A stretch of 64,000 nucleotides of DNA, taken from NCBI GenBank assembly GCA_964016415.1, contig OZ024666.1, forward strand, positions 1,779,310 through 1,843,309, read 5' to 3'. This stretch comes from Erwinia sp. (GTDB taxonomy: Bacteria; Pseudomonadota; Gammaproteobacteria; Enterobacterales; Enterobacteriaceae). The notes beneath the pieces are model-generated. The model was given only the letters and a program-made list of their open reading frames with translations, was not told the DNA's origin and ran no database searches. This document shows, in pieces, positions 1 to 10,454 of this stretch; position 1 is the stretch's first letter; each line of letters starts with the position of its first letter. The position numbers and the translations under genes are program-made.

Positions 1-1139
1 TTAATGCCATCGCTTAAGCGTAAAATACAGATACCAGCCGGGGCTGAAGCAACGATTTTACGGTTAAACTGATCGTTCTCTTCCAGCTGTCGGGCCTGAT
101 TCTCTGCCGGAAGAAAAATACGCCGTTCTAACAGCCACGCCAGTGATGCAAACAGAAAAGCACTCAGCAGGTTGAGCAGTAAAGCATTAATCAGTGCTAT
201 TTTGAGCTTATCAAACAGATTTCGCGACTCGACGACATACAGCATATTCAACGATGAAGGTAGTAACGTTTTTTTGATCACCAGCTGACGGTAATCATTG
301 GTATAGCCCATCCATTCGTTTTTATCCGGAATGTCATCCAACAACAGTATAGAATCCATATAACTGGTGGCAGATGTCAGAGGCTGACTCGCGCCATCTG
401 TCATCAGTACCGTAAATGGTATTTCGTTACTGCCTGTATAATCATCCAGACGCAGTGTCTGTTCAACCCCCAACCAGCCCACAACATCATCCCCGATAAA
501 TAAAGGCGCGAGGGTATACAGAAAACCGCCCCCGGACTGGTTACGCGATAACAAACCATAAACATTAACTTGCTTACCTACCGCATCACCGCTGCGATTA
601 CGTGCCAGCTGGCGGTATAACGCATCCAGTTCAGGAAAACGTTCAGCGGTCACACTACTCCCCAATGGAAAATCTGTCACACAAACGGGAGAGTCACTAA
701 ACAGCACCACGCGATTTACATCAGAAAAAGGAGAAAAATTCTCTTTCCAGTCCCGGATGACTGCGCCAAGTGTATTTTTCACCGTCAATTCGCGCGGCGA
801 CAGTGCCTGACAATCAGAAACACTTTCACTCATACCAGTCGACATCATTTCCGGCTGATTTACGGTGGGCTGACCTGGCGAATTATCCGATCTGTTGAGA
901 CGATTTTCAATACTGAATTTCAGTTCACGAATAATATCTGAGGCATGACGCACGCGATACTGTGCCGCAGACCAGCTGGTATTAAATGTCTGGTATAATG
1001 CTGTCTCTTTCTGATGAAGAAGATTAATAATCCAAAAAGCAGTAAGCAGGACGCCTAGCAGCCACAACAACAACGCCAGTGCTCGAAATAAATAACGTGA
1101 CAGCGTTAATGTGGTTCTGAATGGGAAAAAAAACTTCAC
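1..1139 (-). CDS. rcsC: RcsC hybrid sensor kinase, N-terminal part (cut by window edge)
   Basis: RcsC is the inner-membrane hybrid histidine kinase of the Rcs envelope-stress phosphorelay, acting through RcsD on RcsB. The open frame gives about 379 codons and runs off the left edge, so the kinase and receiver domains lie outside. The translation begins VKFFFPFRTTLTLSRYLFRA, close to the E. coli RcsC N-terminus. A first membrane segment lies at about residues 20-45, then a periplasmic sensor region, and a stretch reading RKIVASAPAGICIL near the edge matches the E. coli cytoplasmic linker. I chose the GTG at 1139 because the upstream ATG-like triplet is followed at once by a stop, and an AGGAG ribosome site precedes the GTG. 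It lies directly downstream of gyrA on the same strand, separated by the gyrA terminator. Confidence 0.93.
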   Translation of the reverse strand, partial: MKFFFPFRTTLTLSRYLFRALALLLWLLGVLLTAFWIINLLHQKETALYQTFNTSWSAAQYRVRHASDIIRELKFSIENRLNRSDNSPGQPTVNQPEMMSTGMSESVSDCQALSPRELTVKNTLGAVIRDWKENFSPFSDVNRVVLFSDSPVCVTDFPLGSSVTAERFPELDALYRQLARNRSGDAVGKQVNVYGLLSRNQSGGGFLYTLAPLFIGDDVVGWLGVEQTLRLDDYTGSNEIPFTVLMTDGASQPLTSATSYMDSILLLDDIPDKNEWMGYTNDYRQLVIKKTLLPSSLNMLYVVESRNLFDKLKIALINALLLNLLSAFLFASLAWLLERRIFLPAENQARQLEENDQFNRKIVASAPAGICILRLSDGI

Positions 1140-1241
1140 ATGCTCTCCTGCCTGACAGCCCTTGCCAGTCACTTTGCGGATTCACTTACTATGCCAGACT
1201 CGTCACCCCTGCTTATGGTACTGATAACATGATGACGGCTG

Positions 1242-1268
1242 AAAAAAAACCGACTCAAAGAGTCGGTT
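1242..1268 (-). terminator. Rho-independent terminator of gyrA
   Basis: On the minus strand a 9-bp stem (AACCGACTC / GAGTCGGTT) with a 3-base loop is followed by a run of eight T residues. It lies 20 bases after the gyrA stop codon and before the rcsC promoter region, so it should end gyrA transcription. Confidence 0.9.
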
Positions 1269-1288
1269 CATCTTAGCAGATTGTCACT

Positions 1289-3928
1289 TTATTCTTCGTC
1301 ATCATCTGCAACAATATCCTGATCATCTTCTGCCTCAGGAATAATTTCTTCATCACCTTCTGCTGGTGCACCATCAATGTTGTCCAGCTCATCTTCCGAT
1401 ACCGGTTCAGCAACACGTTGCAGCCCAACCACATGCTCATCTTCAGCCGTACGGATAAGAATAACCCCCTGGGTATTTCTTCCCACTACACTGACTTCTG
1501 AAACACGGGTTCTGACCAGCGTCCCGGCGTCTGTGATCATCATAATTTGATCACTGTCTACAACCTGAACTGCACCGACTACCGGTCCATTACGTTCAGT
1601 GACTTTGATAGAGATAACACCTTGCGTCGCGCGGGATTTTGTCGGGTATTCGCTGCCAGCTGTACGTTTACCATATCCGTTTTGTGTCACGGTCAAAATC
1701 GCACCATCATCACGAGGTATAATCAAAGAGACTACCTTATCACCCTCAGAAAGACGGATACCTCGAACCCCTGATGCTGTTCTCCCCATGGCGCGCACAG
1801 CCTGCTCTGAGAAACGCACTACTTTACCTGCTGCGGAGAAAAGCATCGCTTCGTCGTTACCATCCGTCAGTGCGACACCAATCAGCTCATCGTCATCACG
1901 TAAATTCAGGGCAATGATACCTCCACTACGGGGTCGACTGAACTCAGTCAGTGCTGTTTTCTTCACGGTTCCGCTGGCTGTTGCCATGAAGATATTCCAG
2001 CCCTCTGCATAATCGCGTACCGGCAGGATTGCTGTGATACGCTCATTAGCATCCAGTGGCAGCAGATTGACGATAGGTCGTCCGCGGGCACCACGGCTGG
2101 CCTCAGGCAATTGATAGACCTTCATCCAGTAAAGTCTGCCGCGACTCGAGAAGCAGAGAATAGTGTCATGGGTGTTGGCTACCAGTAAGCGGTCAATGAA
2201 GTCTTCTTCTTTGATTCGTGCTGCCGATTTACCTTTGCCACCACGTCGTTGTGCTTCATAATCAGTCAGTGGCTGATATTTCACATACCCCTGATGGGAA
2301 AGGGTAACCACCACATCTTCCTGATTGATTAAATCTTCAATATTGATGTCTGCGCTATTGGCAGTGATCTCCGTACGACGTGCATCACCGAACTGATCAC
2401 GAATCAGATTCAACTCTTCACGAATCACTTCCATCAGACGTTCAGGATTCTCGAGAATGCGGATCAGCTCTGCGATTTGCGCCAGCAGACCTTTGTATTC
2501 ATCCAGCAGTTTTTCATGCTCAAGTCCGGTCAGCTTTTGCAGACGCAGATCGAGAATAGCCTGTGCCTGTTGTTCAGTCAGATAATATTGACCGTCACGG
2601 ATGCCAAACTCCGCTTCCAGCCATTCAGGACGTGCGGCATTATCTCCGGCACGTTCAAGCATTGCCGCGACATTACCCAGCGCCCAAGGTTGCGCAATCA
2701 AGCCACTTTTTGCTTCTGCCGGAGTCGGAGCACGGCGGATAAGCTCAATAATCGGGTCAATATTTGCCAGCGCAATAGCGAGTGCTTCAAGAATATGAGC
2801 ACGGTCACGCGCTTTACGCAGTTCAAAGATAGTACGACGGGTCACTACTTCCCGACGATGCCGGACAAACGCCTCCAGAATATCTTTCAATGGCATGATT
2901 TTCGGTTGGCCCTGATGCAGAGCAACCATGTTAATACCGAAAGAGGTTTGTAACTGAGTCAGTGAATAAAGGTTATTTAGTACCACCTCGCCGACTGCGT
3001 CACGCTTGATTTCAACAACGATACGCATACCATCTTTGTCAGACTCGTCGCGTAACGCGCTGATCCCTTCCAGGCGTTTCTCTTTTACCAGCTCGGCCAT
3101 TTTTTCAATGAGCCTGGCTTTATTCACCTGATAGGGAATCTCGTGGATAATGATTGTCTCGCGCCCGGTTTTCGCGTCAACTTCCACCTCACCACGGGCA
3201 CGAATATAAATTTTTCCACGCCCGGTACGGTAAGCTTCCTGAATCCCGCGATGGCCATTGATGATAGCCGCCGTAGGGAAATCAGGACCAGGAATATGGG
3301 TCATCAACTCTTCCACACTGATATTTTCATTATCGATGTAGGCGAGGCAACCATTGATCACTTCAGTAAGGTTATGTGGTGGAATATTGGTGGCCATCCC
3401 CACGGCTATCCCGGAGGAACCGTTAATCAGCAGATTGGGGATTTTAGTCGGCATCACTTCAGGGATCTGTTCTGTACCGTCATAGTTTGGCACAAAATCG
3501 ACCGTTTCTTTTTCAAGATCGGCCAGCAGCTCATGAGCGATTTTCGCCATACGTACTTCCGTATAACGCATCGCTGCCGCAGAGTCACCATCAATAGAAC
3601 CAAAGTTACCCTGGCCATCCACCAGCATGTAACGTAACGAGAATGGCTGAGCCATACGTACGATGGTGTCATAAACTGCACTGTCACCATGAGGATGGTA
3701 TTTACCGATCACATCACCGACAACACGGGCAGATTTCTTATAAGGCTTATTCCAGTCATTCCCCAGTACATTCATGGCGTAAAGCACACGACGGTGTACC
3801 GGTTTCAGGCCGTCCCGCACATCGGGTAACGCTCGGCCAACGATGACTGACATGGCATAATCAAGATATGAGCTTTTCAACTCTTCTTCGATATTGACCG
3901 GTGTAATTTCTCTGGCTAGGTCGCTCAT
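1289..3928 (-). CDS. gyrA: DNA gyrase subunit A
   Basis: GyrA is the breakage-reunion subunit of gyrase (A2B2), which introduces negative supercoils into DNA. The 879 residues align with E. coli GyrA (875) almost without gaps. The catalytic Tyr122 sits in AAMRYTE. The quinolone-resistance region reads [11 protein letters not shown], with Ser83 and Asp87 both as in susceptible enterobacteria. The GyrA-box QRRGGKG is present near residue 560, followed by the beta-pinwheel C-terminal domain and an acidic tail (about 40 residues, rich in Asp/Glu). It is divergent from ubiG across 194 bases and ends with its own terminator. In E. coli gyrA rises when DNA is relaxed; no diagnostic sequence for that can be picked out here. 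Confidence 0.99.
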   Translation of the reverse strand: MSDLAREITPVNIEEELKSSYLDYAMSVIVGRALPDVRDGLKPVHRRVLYAMNVLGNDWNKPYKKSARVVGDVIGKYHPHGDSAVYDTIVRMAQPFSLRYMLVDGQGNFGSIDGDSAAAMRYTEVRMAKIAHELLADLEKETVDFVPNYDGTEQIPEVMPTKIPNLLINGSSGIAVGMATNIPPHNLTEVINGCLAYIDNENISVEELMTHIPGPDFPTAAIINGHRGIQEAYRTGRGKIYIRARGEVEVDAKTGRETIIIHEIPYQVNKARLIEKMAELVKEKRLEGISALRDESDKDGMRIVVEIKRDAVGEVVLNNLYSLTQLQTSFGINMVALHQGQPKIMPLKDILEAFVRHRREVVTRRTIFELRKARDRAHILEALAIALANIDPIIELIRRAPTPAEAKSGLIAQPWALGNVAAMLERAGDNAARPEWLEAEFGIRDGQYYLTEQQAQAILDLRLQKLTGLEHEKLLDEYKGLLAQIAELIRILENPERLMEVIREELNLIRDQFGDARRTEITANSADINIEDLINQEDVVVTLSHQGYVKYQPLTDYEAQRRGGKGKSAARIKEEDFIDRLLVANTHDTILCFSSRGRLYWMKVYQLPEASRGARGRPIVNLLPLDANERITAILPVRDYAEGWNIFMATASGTVKKTALTEFSRPRSGGIIALNLRDDDELIGVALTDGNDEAMLFSAAGKVVRFSEQAVRAMGRTASGVRGIRLSEGDKVVSLIIPRDDGAILTVTQNGYGKRTAGSEYPTKSRATQGVISIKVTERNGPVVGAVQVVDSDQIMMITDAGTLVRTRVSEVSVVGRNTQGVILIRTAEDEHVVGLQRVAEPVSEDELDNIDGAPAEGDEEIIPEAEDDQDIVADDDEE

Positions 3929-4122
3929 GAAGCCGCTATCCCTCTACGTTGTACCCGGAAATTAAAAGTGCGAAAGTATACCACCTTTAGTGTTACTGGT
4001 GAATGGAAAGCATCTTTTTTACTGTCGGGGAGTTGATCAGGTGTTGAAAGACCCAAGAGCGATATACGTGAGAAGAATGAAAACGCTATACTAATTGCAC
4101 AATAAGTCCGGAGTGAAGCGTA

Positions 4123-4848
4123 ATGAAGGCAGAATCACCTAACCACAATGTCGATGAAAATGAAATTGCTAAATTTGAAGCAGTCGCTGGGCGCTGGTGG
4201 GACCTCGAAGGAGAATTCAAACCCCTGCACCGTATTAACCCACTACGGCTGGGCTATATAGCCAGACATAGTCAGGGACTGTTTGGCAAAAAAGTGCTGG
4301 ATGTCGGTTGTGGCGGAGGCATTCTTGCTGAAAGTATGGCGAAAGAGGGTGCCAGCGTGACCGGCCTGGATATGGGCGCAGAACCTTTGCAGGTCGCACG
4401 ACTGCACGCCCTAGAAAGTGGCGTTACCCTTGATTATGTGCAACAGACCGTCGAAGATCATGCTGCTGAACATGCCGGCAAATACGATGTGGTCACCTGT
4501 ATGGAGATGCTGGAGCACGTTCCCGATCCGGCTTCTGTTGTCAGCGCCTGCGCCCGCCTGGTCAAACCCGGTGGTGAGGTGTTTTTTTCAACCCTGAATC
4601 GCAATCGAAAAGCCTGGCTGATGGCGATAGTCGGGGCTGAATACGTGCTACGTATGGTGCCGCGTGGTACCCATGACATCAAAAAATTCATTCGCCCGGC
4701 AGAGTTGTTACACTGGGCTGATAACGCCGGGCTGCAGGAGCGGGACATGATTGGACTGCACTATAATCCTTTCACTATCCGCTTTAAGTTAGCGCCGGGC
4801 GTTGATGTCAATTACATGCTGCATACCCATGCCCCTGAAGTGAGCTAG
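4123..4848 (+). CDS. ubiG: Ubiquinone 3-O-methyltransferase UbiG
   Basis: UbiG carries out both O-methylations of ubiquinone biosynthesis using S-adenosylmethionine. The 241 residues match E. coli UbiG (240). The SAM-binding motif I reads [13 protein letters not shown] at about residues 60-72, followed by the acidic motif LDMG and the post-I motif [16 protein letters not shown] ribosome site precedes the ATG. The gene ends on TAG at the usual family length, which shows that TAG works as a stop codon in this genome. Divergent gyrA upstream and nrdA downstream reproduce the E. coli order. Confidence 0.98.
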   Translation: MKAESPNHNVDENEIAKFEAVAGRWWDLEGEFKPLHRINPLRLGYIARHSQGLFGKKVLDVGCGGGILAESMAKEGASVTGLDMGAEPLQVARLHALESGVTLDYVQQTVEDHAAEHAGKYDVVTCMEMLEHVPDPASVVSACARLVKPGGEVFFSTLNRNRKAWLMAIVGAEYVLRMVPRGTHDIKKFIRPAELLHWADNAGLQERDMIGLHYNPFTIRFKLAPGVDVNYMLHTHAPEVS

Positions 4849-5256
4849 CCCCCCGCAAAGCCCCTTGACGATCACGGCAGTGTTGTTATGGGGGCTGTAT
4901 CACCCGTTCGGTTTTTCACATCCGGTAACAGACTGCAAGCGAAAAAAATACGTTTTTTTTACATCTAAAAAATACGTGCAGAGCAAGTAAAATATTTACT
5001 TTTTTATTGTGGTTAATGATATGACTTACGCCCCTTGCAAAACGGGGACTTAGACTTTTTACAGCGTTCCCATACGCAAAAAACAGATAAAATCAAGCCT
5101 TGTCACTCACTAATTAATTACTACAATACACCCCCATATTGTTGCTTCAACTTTACCCATACCCCATATCTTGTGGTTATTGTCTGTACTGCTTACAACA
5201 TAGCAGCGGCCTAAGCACAGGGCGGTATCGGCTCACGGAAAGGATTAAAACATCAC
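4849..5256 (+). promoter_or_regulatory. ubiG-nrdA intergenic region with nrdA control region
   Basis: This 408-base non-coding stretch holds a weak inverted repeat just after ubiG (AGCCCC 4859-4864 / GGGGCT 4891-4896) without a T-run. An 11-base direct repeat AAAAAATACGT lies at 4943-4953 and 4967-4977 in AT-rich DNA. Two candidate NrdR boxes lie closer to nrdA. No reading frame here looks coding. Confidence 0.6.
5131..5176 (+). promoter_or_regulatory. Candidate tandem NrdR boxes upstream of nrdA
   Basis: The downstream copy, ACCCCATATCTTGTGG at 5161-5176, fits the palindromic NrdR consensus acaCwAtATaTwGtgt at most core positions. A weaker copy begins with CCCCCATATT at 5131. The CATAT cores are 30 bases apart, about three helical turns, as expected for the paired boxes bound by the NrdR repressor. 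This suggests that nrdAB is repressed when (d)ATP is plentiful. The match is by eye only. Confidence 0.55.
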
Positions 5257-7530
5257 ATGAATCAGAGTCTGCTTGTCACTAAACGCGATGGCCGTACTGA
5301 ACGTATCAATCTTGATAAAATACACCGCGTATTGGATTGGGCAGCTGAAGGCCTGCAGGACGTGTCAGTATCTCAGGTAGAATTGCGCTCACACATCCAG
5401 TTTTATGAAGGCATCAGAACCTCTGACATTCATGAGACGATTATTAAATCCGCCGCAGACCTCATTTCTCGTGATACACCAGATTATCAATACATGGCAG
5501 CCCGTCTGGCTATCTTTCATCTGCGTAAAAAAGCCTATGGTCAATTCGAACCACCGCGACTGTATGATCATGTCAAACGGATGGTCGAGCTGGGAAAATA
5601 TGACGCGCATCTGCTGAAAGATTACAGCACAGAAGAGTTCGATGAGATGGATAGCTTTCTCGACCACTGGCGTGATATGAACTTCTCTTACGCTGCCGTG
5701 AAACAGCTGGAAGGCAAATATCTGGTACAAAACAGGGTGAATGGCAAAATTTATGAAAGCGCTCAATTTCTCTATATCCTGGTTGCGGCCTGTCTGTTTT
5801 CAGCCTACCCGCGAGAAAAACGTCTGAATTATGTGAAGCGTTTTTATGATGCTATCTCGACATTTAAGATTTCTCTGCCCACACCCATCATGGCCGGCGT
5901 GCGAACCCCTACCCGCCAGTTCAGTTCATGCGTTTTGATTGAGTGTGGTGATAGTCTTGACTCAATCAATGCCACCTCCAGTGCGATTGTTAAGTACGTT
6001 TCCCAGCGAGCAGGGATCGGCATTAATGCCGGCCGTATTCGTGCACTCGGTAGCCCGATACGCGGTGGTGAAGCTTTCCATACTGGTTGTATTCCTTTCT
6101 ATAAACACTTCCAGACGGCTGTCAAATCCTGCTCTCAGGGCGGCGTGCGAGGTGGTGCTGCCACTCTGTTCTACCCTCTCTGGCACCTGGAAGTCGAGAG
6201 TCTGCTGGTACTGAAAAATAACCGCGGTGTGGAAGCTAACCGGGTCCGTCATATGGATTATGGTGTACAGCTAAATAAACTGATGTATCAGCGTTTATTG
6301 AAAGGAGAAGAGATAACCCTGTTCAGTCCTTCAGATGTTCCCGGGCTTTATGATGCTTTCTTTGCTGATCAGGATGAGTTTGAACGTCTCTACACGGCTT
6401 ATGAAGCACGCAGCGATATCCGTAAACAACGTGTCAAAGCGGTTGACCTGTTCAGTCTGATGATGCAGGAACGCGCCTCAACCGGCAGGATCTATATCCA
6501 GAACGTTGATCACTGTAATACTCACAGCCCGTTTGATCCAACAGTAGCACCAGTGCGCCAGTCCAATCTTTGTCTGGAGATCGCTCTGCCAACGCGTCCG
6601 ATGATGGATGTTAACGATGAAGATGGCGAGATCGCCCTGTGTACGCTCTCGGCCTTCAATCTCGGCGCAATTTCATCTCTTGATGAACTGGAAGAGCTGG
6701 CAACACTTGCGGTCAGAGCCCTTGATGCGCTGCTTGATTATCAGGACTATCCGATTCCTGCGGCACGCCGTGGTGCAATGGGACGACGCACGTTGGGTAT
6801 TGGTGTTATCAACTTTGCCTATTACCTGGCGAAGCATGGTGTGCGCTACTCCGATGGCAGTGCCAACAATCTTACCCATATGACATTTGAAGCAATTCAA
6901 TACTATCTGCTCAAAGCCTCAAATATGCTCGCTCAGGAGCAAGGCGCCTGCCCGTGGTTCGACCAGACAACCTATGCACAAGGCATTTTGCCTATCGATA
7001 CCTATAAAAAAGACCTGGATGCGATCAGCGACGAGCCATTGCACCTTGACTGGGAAACATTGCGTGAACAGATTAAAACTCACGGTCTGCGCAACTCAAC
7101 ACTTTCCGCCCTGATGCCTTCAGAGACCTCTTCGCAGATCTCCAATGCCACCAATGGCATTGAGCCTCCTCGCGGGCATATCAGTATCAAGGCCTCGAAA
7201 GATGGTATTTTACGCCAGGTGGTTCCTGAGTATGAGCGTCTTAAAGAGAGTTATGAGTTACTTTGGGACATGCCAAACAATGATGGCTATCTGCAATTGG
7301 TCGGTTTGATGCAAAAATTTGTCGACCAGGCGATATCATCTAATACCAATTATGATCCGACTCGTTTTGCAAACGGCCGGGTTCCGATGAAACAGCTGCT
7401 TAAAGATCTCCTGACCGCCTATAAGCTGGGTATCAAAACACTTTACTATCAGAATACCCGCGATGGAGCTGAAGATGCTCAGGATGATTTGGCTGATGAT
7501 GGTTGCGAAGGCGGTGCCTGCAAAATTTAA
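5257..7530 (+). CDS. nrdA: Ribonucleoside-diphosphate reductase 1, alpha subunit
   Basis: NrdA is the large catalytic subunit of class Ia ribonucleotide reductase, which makes deoxyribonucleotides under aerobic conditions. The 757 residues align with E. coli NrdA (761). The N-terminal ATP-cone (about 5-95) holds the overall activity site. Active-site cysteines are seen in RQFSSCVL (Cys225), NLCLEIAL (Cys439, with Glu441) and ALCTLSAF (Cys462). The radical-transfer pair Tyr730-Tyr731 is in LYYQNT. The C-terminal CEGGACKI carries the redox cysteine pair re-reduced by thioredoxin or glutaredoxin. The linker before this tail is four residues shorter than in E. coli. It starts the nrdA-nrdB-yfaE operon. 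Confidence 0.99.
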   Translation: MNQSLLVTKRDGRTERINLDKIHRVLDWAAEGLQDVSVSQVELRSHIQFYEGIRTSDIHETIIKSAADLISRDTPDYQYMAARLAIFHLRKKAYGQFEPPRLYDHVKRMVELGKYDAHLLKDYSTEEFDEMDSFLDHWRDMNFSYAAVKQLEGKYLVQNRVNGKIYESAQFLYILVAACLFSAYPREKRLNYVKRFYDAISTFKISLPTPIMAGVRTPTRQFSSCVLIECGDSLDSINATSSAIVKYVSQRAGIGINAGRIRALGSPIRGGEAFHTGCIPFYKHFQTAVKSCSQGGVRGGAATLFYPLWHLEVESLLVLKNNRGVEANRVRHMDYGVQLNKLMYQRLLKGEEITLFSPSDVPGLYDAFFADQDEFERLYTAYEARSDIRKQRVKAVDLFSLMMQERASTGRIYIQNVDHCNTHSPFDPTVAPVRQSNLCLEIALPTRPMMDVNDEDGEIALCTLSAFNLGAISSLDELEELATLAVRALDALLDYQDYPIPAARRGAMGRRTLGIGVINFAYYLAKHGVRYSDGSANNLTHMTFEAIQYYLLKASNMLAQEQGACPWFDQTTYAQGILPIDTYKKDLDAISDEPLHLDWETLREQIKTHGLRNSTLSALMPSETSSQISNATNGIEPPRGHISIKASKDGILRQVVPEYERLKESYELLWDMPNNDGYLQLVGLMQKFVDQAISSNTNYDPTRFANGRVPMKQLLKDLLTAYKLGIKTLYYQNTRDGAEDAQDDLADDGCEGGACKI

Positions 7531-7540
7531 CCCTCACGTT

Positions 7541-7562
7541 GGGACAGCCTGCTGGCTGTCCC
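7541..7562 (+). other. Intercistronic hairpin between nrdA and nrdB
   Basis: A perfect 9-bp GC-rich stem (GGGACAGCC / GGCTGTCCC) with a TGCT loop lies 10 bases after the nrdA stop. There is no T-run, so it is more likely an RNA-stability or processing element setting NrdA:NrdB ratios than a full terminator. The role is inferred. Confidence 0.6.
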
Positions 7563-7609
7563 CCACTCTATTCAGGCGCCTGGCGCCTCAGCGTACGAGA
7601 TAACTCGCG

Positions 7610-8740
7610 ATGGCTTATACTACGTTTTCACAAAATAAGAATGATCAACTTGCCGAGCCGATGTTTTTTGGTCAGCCGGTTAACGTTGCACGCTATGACC
7701 AGCAAAAATATGATATTTTTGAAAAGCTCATCGAGAAGCAACTCTCTTTCTTCTGGCGACCTGAAGAGGTGGATGTTTCGCGTGACCGCATCGACTATCA
7801 ATCGCTGCCTGATCATGAAAAACACATTTTTATCAGCAATCTGAAATACCAGACACTGCTTGACTCTATACAAGGCAGAAGCCCTAATGTGGCGCTGCTG
7901 CCACTGATCTCGATTCCGGAACTGGAAACCTGGGTCGAGACCTGGGCGTTTTCCGAAACAATTCATTCCCGTTCTTATACGCATATCATTCGCAACATTG
8001 TCAATGATCCGTCTATCGTTTTTGATGATATCGTCACCAACGAGCAAATTTTATCACGCGCGAAAGACATTTCTGGCTATTACGATGATCTGATCAGTAT
8101 GACCAATTACTGGCATTTACTTGGTGAGGGTGTTCATCAGGTTAATGGCGAAAGTATCACCGTTTCGCTGCGCGCACTGAAAAAACAACTCTACATCTGT
8201 CTGATGAGTGTTAATGCGCTGGAAGCTATTCGGTTCTATGTCAGTTTCGCCTGTTCATTCGCCTTCGCAGAACGTGAACTGATGGAAGGCAACGCTAAAA
8301 TTATCAAGCTGATTGCCCGTGATGAAGCGCTGCATTTAACCGGTACTCAGCATATGCTAAACCTGTTACGCAGCGGTGAAGATGATCCTGAAATGGCGGA
8401 GATTGCCGAAGAGTGCCGTCAGACTTGCTATGACCTGTTTGTCCAGGCCGCACAACAGGAAAAAGAGTGGGCTGACTATCTTTTCCGCGATGGTTCAATG
8501 ATTGGTCTGAATAAAGATATCCTTTGGCAATATATTGAATATATTACCAATATCCGGATGCAGGCTGTCGGTCTCGAATTGCCTTTTAAAACTCGTTCCA
8601 ACCCCATTCCATGGATCAATGCCTGGCTGGTGTCAGATAATGTTCAGGTTGCGCCTCAGGAAGTTGAGGTGAGTTCTTATCTTGTCGGTCAGATAGATTC
8701 GGAAGTGGATGGTGACGAATTCAGTGACTTCCAGCTTTAA
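7610..8740 (+). CDS. nrdB: Ribonucleoside-diphosphate reductase 1, beta subunit
   Basis: NrdB is the small subunit of class Ia ribonucleotide reductase and holds the diferric-tyrosyl radical cofactor. The 376 residues equal the E. coli length. The segment SETIHSRSY carries iron ligands Glu115 and His118 and the radical Tyr122. Further ligands are Asp84 in LLDSIQG, Glu204 in NALEAIRF, and Glu238 and His241 in RDEALHLTG. The C-terminal tail, which docks into NrdA, is conserved ([11 protein letters not shown]). It lies 79 bases after nrdA and only 3 bases before yfaE, its cofactor-maintenance partner. Confidence 0.99.
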   Translation: MAYTTFSQNKNDQLAEPMFFGQPVNVARYDQQKYDIFEKLIEKQLSFFWRPEEVDVSRDRIDYQSLPDHEKHIFISNLKYQTLLDSIQGRSPNVALLPLISIPELETWVETWAFSETIHSRSYTHIIRNIVNDPSIVFDDIVTNEQILSRAKDISGYYDDLISMTNYWHLLGEGVHQVNGESITVSLRALKKQLYICLMSVNALEAIRFYVSFACSFAFAERELMEGNAKIIKLIARDEALHLTGTQHMLNLLRSGEDDPEMAEIAEECRQTCYDLFVQAAQQEKEWADYLFRDGSMIGLNKDILWQYIEYITNIRMQAVGLELPFKTRSNPIPWINAWLVSDNVQVAPQEVEVSSYLVGQIDSEVDGDEFSDFQL

Positions 8741-8743
8741 TCG

Positions 8744-9007
8744 ATGAAAATTTTTTCTGTTTCTCTGCGTGTCTCTGACACGCAGTTAGTTTACAACGCT
8801 GAGCATCAACCCACCTTGCTCGATTTTCTGCAGTCGCAACGCATTGCTATAGATTACCAGTGCCGTGAGGGTTACTGTGGCGCATGCCGCACCACATTGC
8901 GTTCTGGTAGCGTTACCTACGCACACTCCCCGCTGGCATTTCTTCAGCCCGGTGATATTTTACCCTGCTGCTGTCGTCCATGCGGTGATATTGAACTGGA
9001 GCTTTAA
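8744..9007 (+). CDS. yfaE: 2Fe-2S ferredoxin YfaE, diferric-tyrosyl maintenance
   Basis: YfaE is a small plant-type [2Fe-2S] ferredoxin which in E. coli delivers electrons to rebuild the NrdB diferric-tyrosyl cofactor. The 87 residues (E. coli 84) show the cluster motif CREGYCGAC with Cys40, Cys45 and Cys48, and the fourth ligand within LPCCCRP (Cys75-77). The start follows the nrdB stop after only three bases, so translation is probably coupled. It converges with yfaY across 35 bases that show no clear terminator. Confidence 0.95.
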   Translation: MKIFSVSLRVSDTQLVYNAEHQPTLLDFLQSQRIAIDYQCREGYCGACRTTLRSGSVTYAHSPLAFLQPGDILPCCCRPCGDIELEL

Positions 9008-9042
9008 ACCCGCTGACTGCTGCTACCAGCATCTTGCGTTTG

Positions 9043-10245
9043 CTATCGTGGATTAAACACCATCTGTGTGATATCACAACTGCTATGCATTACCGTCACT
9101 GGCTGATGATGCAGCCAGCGATGCAGCAGTGTTAATGCCATCATGCCCATCACTTCACGACGTGTTTCATCGCTGTAGTGATTCATATTCAACCGCACTC
9201 TTACCCCGGTATCGCCATCTTGTGTGCAAATAACCAGATTCATCTCACCACTCGCCTCACCTGCGACCAGTAAGGCGATTGTGGCATCAGATGCCGTCAT
9301 CAGGATCCTCCCGCGTGCCATTGTCTCGCTTAATGGCTCCTCTTGTTCCGGTAATATCTCACCTCTGGCTAACTGAACACCGGCGAGCTTCAGTTGCCAA
9401 TGCAGGTAACCCGCACTGTAACCCTCGCTCAACACCAGACGCTCCGTGCGTGCATTTAGCTGCGCCGCAAGTGCAGAGGCAAAGGTGCTTTTACCTGTAA
9501 AAATGATACTCTCTGCGAGCCGTTGTTCAATTTGCTGCCAGACCTTATCCATCACCTGACGTTTTTCTGCTGCTCCGGTGAGTTTGACTTCCACCATCGA
9601 CGGCGCAGCACGGTAACCGACCTGGAGTCCCTCAGGAATCACCACCGAGTCTATTTGTGTCGCCAGTTGACTCTCACCCACGCCGAAAGTGGTCAGGCGC
9701 AGACAAACGGGGGGTTCAGGGATGATGACCTGTTGTTTCAGGCGAGGTAAAATCTGCTCTGTTACCATGCGCTTAAATTCAGAAGGGACTCCGGGAGTAA
9801 AAAAAATCAGGCAGTGATGATGGCGCAGCATAAAACCACATGCCGTTCCGATTGGATTGTCGAGCATCTCAGCCCCCAGCGGCAATTCTGCCTGCTTACG
9901 GTTACTGTCACTCATCACCCGCCCCCGCTGGGTAAAGAATGCGCTCATCGTATTAAGCCACTGCGAATTCAACACCAGCGGGACATCTGCCAGTTTGGCA
10001 GCTGCCACGGCACTGAGGTCATCACTGGTCGGCCCAAGCCCGCCATTAACAATCAATACATCAGCCACCCGGCTACGCTCTTCCATCACAGAAATTAACG
10101 CATCAAGATTGTCACCGACCGTCTGCTTACGCACCAGCGGCAACCCGTTTTCCCAGCAAAAATCTGCCAGCCAGGCACTATTAGTATCAATAATCTGTCC
10201 GTGTAATACCTCATCGCCGGTTGCCAGCATCTCAATTTTGATCAT
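9043..10245 (-). CDS. yfaY: CinA-family protein YfaY
   Basis: This is a CinA-like protein with an N-terminal MoCF-type nucleotide-binding domain (EMLATGDEVLHGQIIDTN, then NGGLGPTSDDLSA at about 75-90). The C-terminal region is shorter and diverged relative to true CinA. E. coli YfaY (400 residues) is the closest relative I recognise. CinA proteins have ADP-ribose pyrophosphatase or NMN deamidase activity; YfaY has been reported to lack the deamidase activity, so its role is uncertain. I placed the start at 10245 (MIKIEMLATG, 400 residues) because a GGAGTG ribosome site lies seven bases upstream. An earlier in-frame ATG at 10269 has no such site. Confidence 0.88.
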   Translation of the reverse strand: MIKIEMLATGDEVLHGQIIDTNSAWLADFCWENGLPLVRKQTVGDNLDALISVMEERSRVADVLIVNGGLGPTSDDLSAVAAAKLADVPLVLNSQWLNTMSAFFTQRGRVMSDSNRKQAELPLGAEMLDNPIGTACGFMLRHHHCLIFFTPGVPSEFKRMVTEQILPRLKQQVIIPEPPVCLRLTTFGVGESQLATQIDSVVIPEGLQVGYRAAPSMVEVKLTGAAEKRQVMDKVWQQIEQRLAESIIFTGKSTFASALAAQLNARTERLVLSEGYSAGYLHWQLKLAGVQLARGEILPEQEEPLSETMARGRILMTASDATIALLVAGEASGEMNLVICTQDGDTGVRVRLNMNHYSDETRREVMGMMALTLLHRWLHHQPVTVMHSSCDITQMVFNPR

Positions 10246-10404
10246 TATCCACTCCGGTAAATACTGCAAAAGTATTTAACATTATGTTTTGCAAGTTAAT
10301 GTTAAAAAGACACAACAGAAAACGTTTCCCAGCCCAAAAAAATAACCCTATTTTTATTGCGGAAATGACTATCTGTGACCAGAATTAAACGCAATAACGA
10401 TGAT

Positions 10405-10422
10405 ATCAGTGACGCCACTGAT
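10405..10422 (+). promoter_or_regulatory. Inverted repeat upstream of katA
   Basis: A 7-bp perfect inverted repeat (ATCAGTG / CACTGAT, loop ACGC) lies 32 bases before the katA start codon. It could be an operator or a leader hairpin. I do not recognise it as an OxyR site. Confidence 0.35.
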
Positions 10423-10454
10423 GTTTACTTTAACTGTAGGCAGAGAGAAAGACG

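Noticed and set aside
1289-3928. Quinolone-resistance substitution in gyrA
   Set aside because: Ser83 and Asp87 are both the susceptible type.
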